In this document: in pieces, positions 1-7,621 of the stretch
How positions within the stretch are numbered: the stretch's first letter is position 1
Layout: every line of letters begins with the position of its first letter
From: CAYGYG01 sp964354155
GTDB lineage: Bacteria; Hydrothermota; Tepidihabitantia; SM23-42; CAYGYG01
Assembly (NCBI GenBank): GCA_964354155.1
Contig: CAYGYG010000029.1
Span: forward strand, 1 to 31,725
DNA: 31,725 bases
Reading direction: 5' to 3'
Translations under genes and position numbers: made by a program
Notes under the pieces: generated by a model
The model's input: the letters and a program-made list of their open reading frames with translations, nothing else
Told to the model about the DNA's origin: nothing
Database searches by the model: none

Positions 1-15
1 AATGACTAACATAAA

Positions 16-1032
16 TCAAGCCCCTTTATGTCCAAAATAGAGGGGAGCAGTGCGCTTTTCTCCTTCAATTGCCATCTTATAGAAACGACCGGCGTTCTTG
101 AATTTACCAATAACTACTAAAAGATTGGCAAACAACTCCCGGTAGAAAGGATACGGGAGAAGATAAACGAATCTTCTACACTTTTCGATGCATCTTAGCG
201 CCTCGGTTACTTGGAGCAAATAAACAGAAGTATATGCCTGTTCAAAGTAGAAGAGGAATCTGAGTGAATAATGCTTAACCCTCCGCATTTTTTTCGATAG
301 ACTCCTCAAGACCGCCGCCTTTTTTTCAAGCTTTCCAACGATATCTAATGCATCAAGTTCCAAGAAATTGGCAAGAATTGAAGAATATATATATCCTTTT
401 TTCTCTAGGATTGCACCGATCTGTCTTGCTTTTTTCGCAAACTGCTCATCTGACATTTCTCTGTGTTCGAGGTATAAACGATCAAGCCTTCGCCTTATTG
501 TGAGAAATTTCTCGGGTATATGCTTTAGAAACCGGCACTTAGGAATACTGGGAAAGCTATTAAGTATTCCGGCCGCGCCTCGATAATCCTTTTCTTCTAC
601 AAATTCGCTTGCCCTGCTCATAGCATGATCCAACTCAGTTGTTGGGTGGATAAACACGTCCAAGGGATCATCTACATTCCTGTTAACCAAGCCATACTCC
701 TTCCAGACTCGCCAGATTCCATAGTTTGATATTTGAATACCATTTTTACCTATTAATTGTTTTGCCTTTCTAATAGAAAGTCCAGGATTCTGTTCTTTTA
801 AAAGCATTACCTTTGTCTCGACATCCTTTGCGAGTCTCTTCGTATGCGGTCTTTTTTCTTTAAGTCCATCCTTACCTTTGTTTTCGTACAGTTTTACCCA
901 GTGCCAGAGGGTCGGATGAGAAACGCCCAGATTGCCGGCAATTGCTCTTAAAGATTGTTTGGAATGAAGATAAGCTTCAACTGCAAAAATCTTCTTTTTG
1001 AGTTGAATGTCAGCCGCTCTGTTAAATCTCAT
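16..1032 (-). CDS. HTH protein with transposase-like DNA-binding N-terminus and helical C-terminus
   Basis: This 338-residue protein opens with a homeodomain-like helix-turn-helix at about residues 10-60 (SLRAIAGNLGVSHPTLWHW), followed by a second winged or HTH-like segment to about residue 120. Such a pair is typical of the N-terminus of IS630/IS481-type transposases. No DDE catalytic domain follows. Residues 130-338 are predicted helical, rich in Lys, Arg and aromatic residues, and look TPR-like (for example VTEALRCIEKCRRF). I therefore read it as a regulator or a domesticated DNA-binding protein, not an active transposase. The gene is more AT-rich than the housekeeping genes further right, and no terminal inverted repeats are visible. 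The start is fixed by a promoter whose expected transcription start falls on the ATG. It is divergent from the secreted-protein cluster. Function unknown. Confidence 0.7.
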   Translation of the reverse strand: MRFNRAADIQLKKKIFAVEAYLHSKQSLRAIAGNLGVSHPTLWHWVKLYENKGKDGLKEKRPHTKRLAKDVETKVMLLKEQNPGLSIRKAKQLIGKNGIQISNYGIWRVWKEYGLVNRNVDDPLDVFIHPTTELDHAMSRASEFVEEKDYRGAAGILNSFPSIPKCRFLKHIPEKFLTIRRRLDRLYLEHREMSDEQFAKKARQIGAILEKKGYIYSSILANFLELDALDIVGKLEKKAAVLRSLSKKMRRVKHYSLRFLFYFEQAYTSVYLLQVTEALRCIEKCRRFVYLLPYPFYRELFANLLVVIGKFKNAGRFYKMAIEGEKRTAPLYFGHKGA

Positions 1033-1038
1033 TATAAC

Positions 1039-1066
1039 ATTATAGAAAAAGAATACAGATTGTCAA
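1039..1066 (-). promoter_or_regulatory. Sigma70-like promoter of the HTH gene (leaderless)
   Basis: On the minus strand TTGACA (1066-1061) is followed by 16 bases and then TATAAT (1044-1039). Only six bases separate TATAAT from the ATG at 1032, so transcription should begin at or next to the start codon. No ribosome binding site fits in between, which implies a leaderless mRNA. Confidence 0.8.
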
Positions 1067-1206
1067 GCACGGAATTCAAGGCCAATATCTCTTGAAAAAT
1101 TGGACGTTTTAGAGTTTGCTGGGTAGAAATAACACATATTCTTAGTTATAATTTTATAATTAAGGAAGAAAATGGCTTCACGGTTTTTGTTAGATCTACC
1201 AACAAG

Positions 1207-1258
1207 AAGTACCTGAACAACGTGTCTCGTCTCATTCGAAATGACTTTTCAGGTATTT
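1207..1258 (+). promoter_or_regulatory. Long stem-loop in the leader of the first secreted-protein gene
   Basis: TACCTGAA (1210-1217) pairs perfectly with TTCAGGTA (1248-1255). AAG and TTT flanks extend it with two A-T pairs and a G-T pair, enclosing a 30-base loop. Inside the loop TCATT-CGA-AATGA forms a nested hairpin. It could be an attenuator, a transcript-stabilising stem or a terminator-like element. The rest of 1033-1291 is AT-rich, with TATAAT-like boxes at 1147-1152 and 1155-1160 but no convincing -35 element. Confidence 0.45.
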
Positions 1259-1260
1259 TC

Positions 1261-1286
1261 TCCGCCTGAGGCGGATTCAACGGAGG
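1261..1286 (+). promoter_or_regulatory. Small hairpin plus ribosome binding site before gene at 1292
   Basis: TCCGCC-TGA-GGCGGA (1261-1275) forms a perfect six-base-pair hairpin directly before a strong Shine-Dalgarno GGAGG (1282-1286), which lies five bases from the ATG at 1292. The RBS supports this start. Confidence 0.5.
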
Positions 1287-1291
1287 TTTAG

Positions 1292-2614
1292 ATGAATATG
1301 GTCATAATAGCATTATCTTTGAATCTCTTAAGCGCCGATTTTTCTATTTGCAACGTTAACAACAATCAACAATGGCCCAGTGCCATTTACCAGAATAACC
1401 AATACTATGTCTTCTGGGCAGATGACCGCAGCACGCCTCGTTATTCGCTTTATGGTGCTCGGGTTAGCGCCGGCGGCACGGTGATTGACGTTAACGGCAA
1501 AATGTTTTACCAGGACAGCGTCTACTTAAGACCGGCCATCTCCTACGATGGGACAAATTTCTTGGTCGCCTTCCGCAACCACTGTTGAAGCAAAGGCGAT
1601 GTCATCGGAGTGCGTGTCACTCCCAGCTTCGATCTATTAAATTCATTTGATATTACTCGAGGCGATAGCATGGAAACGGACGTTGCTAATGCCTTTGGCG
1701 CTGGTAATCATATGGTCGTCTGGTCTGACGCCCGTTTACATACCCCCCGCATCTTTGCCAGTCGAGTAACCCCATCCGGAACCGTACTCGATCCCAGTGG
1801 CATCCAGATCGGACCTTCTTTAGATACCACCAAGCAATACTCACCTTCCCTTATCTTTACAGGTAGCCGATTTATTGTCGTTTGGTCATATGGCGGTTTG
1901 AACAAAGCGATAACCGGTAGATTTATTGGCACCAATGGTCAGCCCGCCGATACCTTCAGGATCTGCGCACTTAGTCAGGATCCTTCTGCCAGCCGCATCG
2001 CCTTTGATGGCAATAATTTCTTGGTAGTTTGGTCCGAGTTCACAACGCCCATTACCGTAAACGGTCAACTCGTCTCCGGTAATGGCATTCCAATCGGCAG
2101 CCGATTCTTGATTGGGAACACCTATAAAGGGTTATTCGGCGTTTGCTTTGACGGCACAAACTACTGTGTCACCTGGAGCGATACGGTAATCAAAGGTCGG
2201 AAATATGATACGAGTGGCCAACCAGTCGGCCCAGTATTCAAGGTTTCCAATTCCACAAATTCGCAGAGCAATAGTTACGTCATCGCCGGCGCCAACAATC
2301 GCTACTTGAACGTCTGGACCGAGTATTTTCCAACCTCTTATAACGATATATACGGTAACCTGGATATACAAATGTCCGCTATCACCGAATCACATCCCAA
2401 ACGAATCTCAAAAATTTCCTTGAAATCGAGTATCGTTCGAAATATCATCGAGCTCAGTGCTGCCGAAGGAGAAAGAGCATCCATTTTTGATGCATCCGGC
2501 AGAAAATCCGTCTCAACACAAAATGGTAGGTTTGATTGCCGCGAACTTGAAACCGGCGTCTATTTTGTCAAATTATCAACTGGTGAACAGTTTAAAATAA
2601 TTAAAATCAAATGA
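1292..2614 (+). CDS. Secreted repeat protein with T9SS sorting domain, interrupted by one in-frame TGA (candidate selenoprotein)
   Basis: Read through the TGA at 1586-1588 this gene encodes 440 residues. It starts with a short hydrophobic signal peptide (MNMVIIALSLNLLSADFS). The body has repeats of about 50-60 residues built on 'YDGTNFLVxW' and 'GARVTPSGTVLD'-like strands, probably a beta-propeller. It ends with a type A sorting domain (GERASIFDASGRKSV, then GVYFVKL and a basic tail). The 98 codons before TGA and the codons after it are in the same frame and continue the same repeat (LVAFRNHC-[UGA]-SKGDVIGVRV). The recoded residue would be position 99, directly after a Cys. A hairpin follows the TGA. 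The real stop at 2612-2614 is also TGA, placed where sorting domains end. Thirty-eight bases separate it from the next gene, so they may be co-transcribed. A sequencing error or a pseudogene is the alternative, but four neighbours show the same feature. Confidence 0.75.
1586..1623 (+). promoter_or_regulatory. In-frame UGA and candidate bacterial SECIS hairpin (first gene)
   Basis: The TGA at 1586-1588 lies in a continuous reading frame. GGAGTG (1607-1612), loop CGTGT (1613-1617) and CACTCC (1618-1623) form a six-base-pair stem with a five-base loop. G is the second loop base, and the loop starts 24 bases after the UGA. A short stem, a G among the first two loop bases and a loop roughly 16-37 bases downstream are what is known of bacterial SECIS elements. 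The primary sequence differs from the hairpins in the next four genes. Confidence 0.55.
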
Positions 2615-2652
2615 TTTTTTTCAGGATGAGGAATACTTGAAATGAGTCAAAG

Positions 2653-4872
2653 ATGCGCTTAACACTACTGTTTATATTAACCTTTGTTTTCAATCCATTA
2701 TTAATGGCGAGCTGGGTTCAAGTTGGACCTCAGGGTGGAACGATTCATGCCCTGGCGGTTGCACCAACAAATGAAAATACCATCTATGTCGCCCCTTATA
2801 CGAACCCCTCCCACATACATAAGTCAACCAATCGTGGCACAACCTGGAACAGGGTGGGAACCATTGTTAGCCTTGCCGCTTCCTCAATCGTTGATCCAAC
2901 CAATGCCGATATTGTTTACGTTGGCGGATCTGCGTGTGTCTATAAAACCACCGACGGTGGCTACACCTGGACAGGTTCTTCATTATCCGATTCCTATCTC
3001 AATGGTTTTGCCATCCCTGCTGCCTCACCAAATATAGTTCTCACCGTGGGCCAGGCAATGAGAAGCAACAAGAATGTAATGGCATTTTTCAAGAGCACCA
3101 ACGGCGGAGCAAATTGGACAACGGTTATGTTGGACACTGCCACCGGATGCTCTTATTGCGTAGCCCTTGATCCTTTAAATCCCAGTACGATTTATGTGGG
3201 CGGCACCTTTTCAAGCGGCATTGCCTTATACCCCCGTCCCAAGATCTACAAGTCAACCGACGGCGGCACAAATTTCACCGATATCACAAATGGCATCCCT
3301 CAAACCAGTATCTGCATCCAGGCCCTGGCAGTTCATCCGACCAATAATAATATTGTTTATGCAGGTACGAATGGAGGGCTCTACCGGTCAACCAATGGCG
3401 GCAATAGCTGGTCGCAAGCGACTACCTATACCCCAATCCTTTCCCTCGCTACAACCCAAGCTTCGCCTGATCTTCTCTATGCCGGTGCCGACACATGCGT
3501 TTACAAAAGTACCGACGCCGGTGTTACCTGGTTTTTTTCTGGTTCAGGCATTCGCTACAAATATGTCTACGATCTTGTCGCCAGTCAAGCTCAGCCAACT
3601 ACTCTGTACGTTGCTAACAGCGCCGGTGTTTTTAAAACTACTAATGGGGGAACCAACTGGTTCGAGTCCAACGACGGTCTAAAAGCATCCAATATCTCCA
3701 ACCTTTGCATTGCTCCCTCGTCTCCTTCATTCATCTACGCAGAATTCTCCACCGTTAGTGTCTATAAAACAACGAACAGCGGTTCAAGCTGGACCGGCCT
3801 TCCTGAGTTTCTGAGCTGTGGCACTATTTGCGCGCTCTGCACCCACAATACTGATTCTAACATCGTCTACGCCCTTGAAGGCACGGGCTGAGGTCCAGCC
3901 GAGCTCTTCAAGAGCACCGACGGAGGTTCCGTCTGGAATCAGATCGACAGTTACTTTGATGATGGTGGTACCGTGGCCGCTGATCCCAACAACAACATGG
4001 TATTTTACACCGGCGGTAATTACAAAGATAGTTTAACCCTGGTGATGGCCGTTTCGAAAACGACCGATGGCGGTACTACCTGGTCTCGTTATCTTCTCAC
4101 CACAACGGCAGGATTCACCTATGCCTTGGCGGTCGATCCAACCAATTCCAATATCCTCTACGCTGGCGGTAATCCAGCACTATTCAAGTCTACCGACGGT
4201 GGAACAAACTGGGCCAGCTCTTCATCGGGACTTGCCGGTTGTGTAAATTCTATTGTCATTCATCCTACGACTACAAGTACCCTATATGCTGGTTCATCAC
4301 TCGGCGTTTTCAAGTCCACTGATTGTGGCGCTAGTTGGAATAACACCGGCTGTACGAACATCAATGCCGTGGTCATTGATCCCAATTCGCCCAATACGAT
4401 CTATGCCGGTACTGCTACTGGAGTCTATAAGAGCACAACTGGCGGTGGTAACTGGGCTACAATGAATGACGGCCTATTTGATCTGAATGTTACGTCCATG
4501 GGTATCCATGCTGGCCGCTGTCTATATGCGAGCACACATTCAGCCGGCATCTTTAACTGGCAGACTACCGAGGTAAAAGAAGAGGCGGGGTCTTCGCTGA
4601 GATCTGTTCTCTCGACCCATCCCAATCCGGCAAAAGGTCAGGTCTCGGTCCGCTACGCCGTATCAAGTATGAGCAAAGTTAATCTTGCGATCTACGATGC
4701 TCAGGGCCGACTGGTCAAAAACCTTGCCTCGACCGTCCGGAAACCAGGTGTCTACACCGCTACCTGGAATGGACTGGACCGCAGGGGTTGGCAAGTACCA
4801 GCTGGCGTCTATTTTATCGAGCTGGCAACCGAACAATCCAAATCGATCCAGAAACTCATCCTGCTCAGGTAA
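2653..4872 (+). CDS. Secreted Asp-box beta-propeller with T9SS sorting domain, in-frame TGA (paralogue A)
   Basis: Reading through TGA at 3889-3891 gives 739 residues with the recoded residue at 413. A signal peptide is clear (MRLTLLFILTFVFNPLLMA). Thirteen Asp-box motifs (KSTDGGTNF, RSTNGGNSW and so on) are spread along the chain, eight before and five after the TGA. This fits a sortilin/YCF48-like double propeller. A type A sorting domain lies at the C-terminus (HPNPAKGQV, then GVYFIEL). Before the TGA is SCGTIC; after it comes GPAELFKSTDGG, directly continuous with the frame. The start at 2653 is chosen for the signal peptide; the RBS is weak (GAGGAA is well upstream). This copy is more AT-rich and its C-terminus is more diverged than in the next three. 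Ligand and function are unknown; family members are usually extracellular or surface-bound. Confidence 0.8.
3889..3935 (+). promoter_or_regulatory. In-frame UGA with conserved downstream hairpins (paralogue A)
   Basis: After TGA (3889-3891) two small hairpins follow. GCTCT-TCA-AGAGC (3903-3915) comes first. Then GACGGA (3919-3924), loop GGT (3925-3927) and TCCGTC (3928-3933) form the second, with its loop 33 bases after UGA. The same layout is in the three following paralogues. In this copy the outer extension has one C-U mismatch. A GG-starting loop on a short stem resembles a bacterial SECIS element. Confidence 0.6.
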
Positions 4873-4890
4873 GATATAGTATAGAGAATG

Positions 4891-4919
4891 AAGAGAAGTT
4901 TCGACAGGACTTTTCTCTT
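4891..4919 (+). terminator. Possible weak terminator after paralogue A
   Basis: AAGAGAAGT (4891-4899) can pair with ACTTTTCTCTT (4909-4919) if two T residues bulge out. No clean T-run follows, and the element touches the -35 box of the next gene, so this call is weak. Confidence 0.25.
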
Positions 4920-4945
4920 GACTTTCTAAACGATTTGTGTATTAT
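4918..4945 (+). promoter_or_regulatory. Sigma70-like promoter of paralogue B
   Basis: TTGACT (4918-4923), a 16-base spacer and TATTAT (4940-4945) lie about 120 bases before the start codon, leaving a structured leader. Confidence 0.65.
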
Positions 4946-4984
4946 TATTCATAATTGTATTCAGTCTTGTCTTGAGTGCAAAAC

Positions 4985-5033
4985 GAGCTTTGTGCCTCAA
5001 GCGTGAAAAAATAGGAGACAAGAGGCACCGCGC
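4985..5033 (+). promoter_or_regulatory. Structured 5' leader shared with paralogue C (riboswitch-like)
   Basis: GTGCCTC (4992-4998) pairs with GAGGCAC (5022-5028), enclosing a purine-rich loop that contains TAGGAGAC. The same bases can alternatively form GCTT-TGTGCCTC-AAGC, so two exclusive folds are possible. The flanks GCTTTGTGCCT and GAGGCACCGCG recur before paralogue C at 7537-7583. It does not match a riboswitch class I recognise. Confidence 0.5.
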
Positions 5034-5068
5034 AAATAAGGGAATAACGATTACTTATGTGAGGAATA

Positions 5069-7261
5069 ATGCAAAAAGCAGTAATCCTTTCCATTCTTGT
5101 AGTCCTCAGCTCGCTGACTTTTGCTGCCTGGGAACCGCTCGGTCCGTACGGCGGCAATCTCTATGCCCTGGCAATCGCACCGTCCAACAGCAATATCCTG
5201 TACTCAGCCGTCTACGCTACGCCCGCGCCGATCTACCGGTCGACCGACGGCGGTGTCAGCTGGGCCCGAGCCGGACAAATCAGCTCCTACATATTCTCGC
5301 TGGCGGTCGACCCGACGAACCCGGCAACCGTCTATGCCGGCGGCTACACCTACGTCTATAAATCGACCAACAGCGGTGCGACCTGGACCAGCGCCTCAGC
5401 CGGCACGTACTACATCTACGGCATCGCCGTCCATCCGACCAACCCATCCAATGTCTACGCAGCGACCCGCACTCTCTACAGTACTCGTTCGGTCATGGGG
5501 TTCTCGCGGAGCACTAACGGAGGGACTAGCTTCACGACGATCGGTCTTGATACATTAAACGGCCTCTCCTACTCCATCGCCGTCGACCGGACCAATCCCA
5601 GCAATCTCCTCGTGGGCGGATACTCGAGCAGCACAACAACCGCTCCCAAGGTCTTCAAATCGGCCAACGGCGGAACCAGCTTCACCGACGTCTCAGGGAC
5701 GATCACCGGTTCGTACGTTTACTCACTCGCCGTCCACCCGACCAACTCGTCGATAGTCTATGCCGGCACCTACACCGGCGGTATCTGGCGGTCAATCAAC
5801 GGCGGTACAACCTGGACCCAAGCTACGACTGCGACCTACATCTACACCCTGGCCACCAGCCCGGCCTCCCCGGACGTTGCTTATGCCGGGACTATGACCT
5901 ATGTCTACAAGTCGATCAATGCCGGGGCCTCCTGGGCCTTGGCCAGTACCGGGTTGACCGGCTCCTACTTCCGGGGCCTGGCCGTGAACCAGACTCAACC
6001 GACTATCGTCACGACCGCCAACGGCAACGGTGCCTTCAGGAGCACGAACAGCGGCGGAAACTGGGTTGAATCCAACACCGGTCTCAATCTGGCCACGATC
6101 GGCACGTTAACCCCGGCCCGTTCTCAGCCGTCAACCATCTATGCCGAGTATACCGGCGTCGCGGTCTACAAGACAATCAACAGCGGCACCAGCTGGACCA
6201 AACTCCCCAGTTTCCTGAGTTGCGGAAACATCTGCGGCATCGCCGTCCATCCAACCAACCCCAACGTCTGCTTCGGCCTGGAAGGTGCGGGTTGAGGTAA
6301 CGCCGAGCTCTTCAAGAGCACAGACGGTGGAACCGTCTGGAATCAGATTGAGAGTTTCTACGGCGACGGTGGTGCAATGGTCTCAGACCCGAGCAACCCA
6401 CAGGTCTATTACAGCGGCGGCACGGCGCTTTACGACTCCATCAACGTAATGACCGTCTCCAAGACAATCAACAGCGGCACGAGCTGGACCCGATCCTACC
6501 TCACAACGACGGCGGGTTTCACTTATTCAGCATGCGTCGACCCGACCAACTCGAACACAGTCTATGCCGGAGGCAATCCCGGGCTTTACAAGTCAATCAA
6601 CGGCGGGACGAGCTGGGCAAGTTCCGGCACCGGCCTATCCGGTTACATCTACGCCATTGCCGTCAATCCGGTCACATCGAGCACCGTATACGCGGGCACA
6701 CCCAGCGGCGTCTTCAAGTCGATTAACGGCGGGACGAGCTGGACCAGCACCTTAAGCGCCAATGTCAAATCGATCGTCATTGACCCGACCGCGCCGAACA
6801 CGGTGTATGCCGGTACGACCACGGGTGTCTACAAGACCACCAATGCCGGAACCAACTGGACCGTCATGAACGATGGCCTGCTCAGCACAAACGTAACCTG
6901 TCTGGGATTGAATCCCGGTACCTATCTCTTCGCAAGCACGGCCGGGGCCGGTGTCCACCGCTGGCTCTTCACCGGCGTTGAGGAGAACACCGGTTCGGCA
7001 CCGAGGAGTGGTTTTGTGGTCAGGCCCAACCCGACCGCGGGCAAGAGCATGATCAGCTATGCCCTGCCCCGCGCCGGTAAGGTGCGTCTGGTCCTTTACG
7101 ACAACCAGGGCCGTCTCGTAAGAACCCTGGTCACTGCGGTACAAGATGCCGGTATTCACAGCATCGCCTGCCATACCGATCAGCTGGCGGCTGGTGTCTA
7201 CTTCATTGAACTGGTAACACCGCAATCACAGACTCGAGAGAAGCTGGTGGTTGTGCGTTAG
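5069..7261 (+). CDS. Secreted Asp-box beta-propeller with T9SS sorting domain, in-frame TGA (paralogue B)
   Basis: Reading through TGA at 6293-6295 gives 730 residues, with the recoded residue at 409. The signal peptide is MQKAVILSILVVLSSLTFA. Thirteen Asp boxes follow, eight before and five after the TGA, some varied to KSINGG. The C-terminal sorting domain begins near VRPNPTAGK and ends GVYFIEL plus a basic tail. SCGNIC lies about 25 residues before the TGA, which is flanked as LEGAG-[UGA]-GNAELFKSTDGG. The start has an RBS (GTGAGG, six bases before the ATG). It has its own promoter, leader and terminator, so it is probably a single transcription unit. The gene is GC-rich compared with paralogue A. 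A plain nonsense mutation is unlikely, because all four paralogues keep both halves open and in frame despite clear divergence. Confidence 0.82.
6293..6339 (+). promoter_or_regulatory. In-frame UGA with conserved downstream hairpins (paralogue B)
   Basis: After TGA (6293-6295), GCTCT-TCA-AGAGC (6307-6319) is followed by GACGGT (6323-6328), loop GGA (6329-6331) and ACCGTC (6332-6337). An outer C-G and A-T pair makes eight pairs. Relative to the other copies the closing pair is swapped from A-T to T-A, a compensatory double change. One change is synonymous (GGA to GGT) and the other is Ser to Thr. Confidence 0.65.
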
Positions 7262-7277
7262 CCGATACAATCCGATC

Positions 7278-7306
7278 AAAAAGCCCTGGCCATGCCGGGG
7301 CTTTTT
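7278..7306 (+). terminator. Rho-independent terminator after paralogue B
   Basis: AAAAAGCCCTGGC-CAT-GCCGGGGCTTTTT forms a 13-pair stem with one wobble and ends in a T-run, 17 bases after the stop codon of paralogue B. The A-run on the left arm means it could also work in the other direction. Confidence 0.9.
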
Positions 7307-7418
7307 GCTCGGTGACGGGCAAGATAGGAGCTAGTAAACCAAATGGAGTAGAGAGCCGAGAGTAGAGGGTAGAAAGCTGCGACGCCATAGTTCAAGCGCG
7401 TATTAAGCTTACCAGCTG

Positions 7419-7489
7419 AATTGCCTAATTGCTAGATAGCTCAATTGCTTGATTGCTAAATTGCCTAATTGCTTAATTGCTAAATTCCC
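7419..7489. repeat. Degenerate 'CAATTGC' word repeat
   Basis: The stretch is built from repeated words of the form TTGCTAAATTGCCTAATTGC. Related words recur at 16170-16209 and 18788-18836. The interval 7262-7621 otherwise holds the terminator, the promoter and the leader; I see no gene in it. Confidence 0.7.
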
Positions 7490-7490
7490 C

Positions 7491-7518
7491 TTGACATTCT
7501 CCCCTGCTTTGCTATAAT
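7491..7518 (+). promoter_or_regulatory. Near-consensus sigma70 promoter of paralogue C
   Basis: TTGACA (7491-7496), a 16-base spacer and TATAAT (7513-7518) match consensus in both boxes. A direct repeat GCAAATAGT follows at the expected start of transcription. Confidence 0.85.
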
Positions 7519-7536
7519 TGCAAATAGTGCAAATAG

Positions 7537-7583
7537 TGCTTTGTGCCTTAAGCAAAAAGTGTAGGATACTCGAGGCACCGCGG
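7537..7583 (+). promoter_or_regulatory. Structured 5' leader shared with paralogue B (riboswitch-like)
   Basis: GTGCCTT (7543-7549) pairs with GAGGCAC (7572-7578). The last pair is T-G where paralogue B has C-G, so pairing is kept through a base change. GCTT-TGTGCCTT-AAGC is the competing fold. The loop contains TAGGATAC, matching TAGGAGAC in B. A partial relative (ACGGATACGAGGCA) precedes paralogue D near 9921-9934. Confidence 0.5.
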
Positions 7584-7621
7584 ATCTTATGGAGGACTGG
7601 GACCTACAACAGCGAGGGACC

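Noticed and set aside
16..1032. Complete insertion sequence at the left end
   Set aside because: No DDE catalytic residues, terminal inverted repeats or target duplications are visible.
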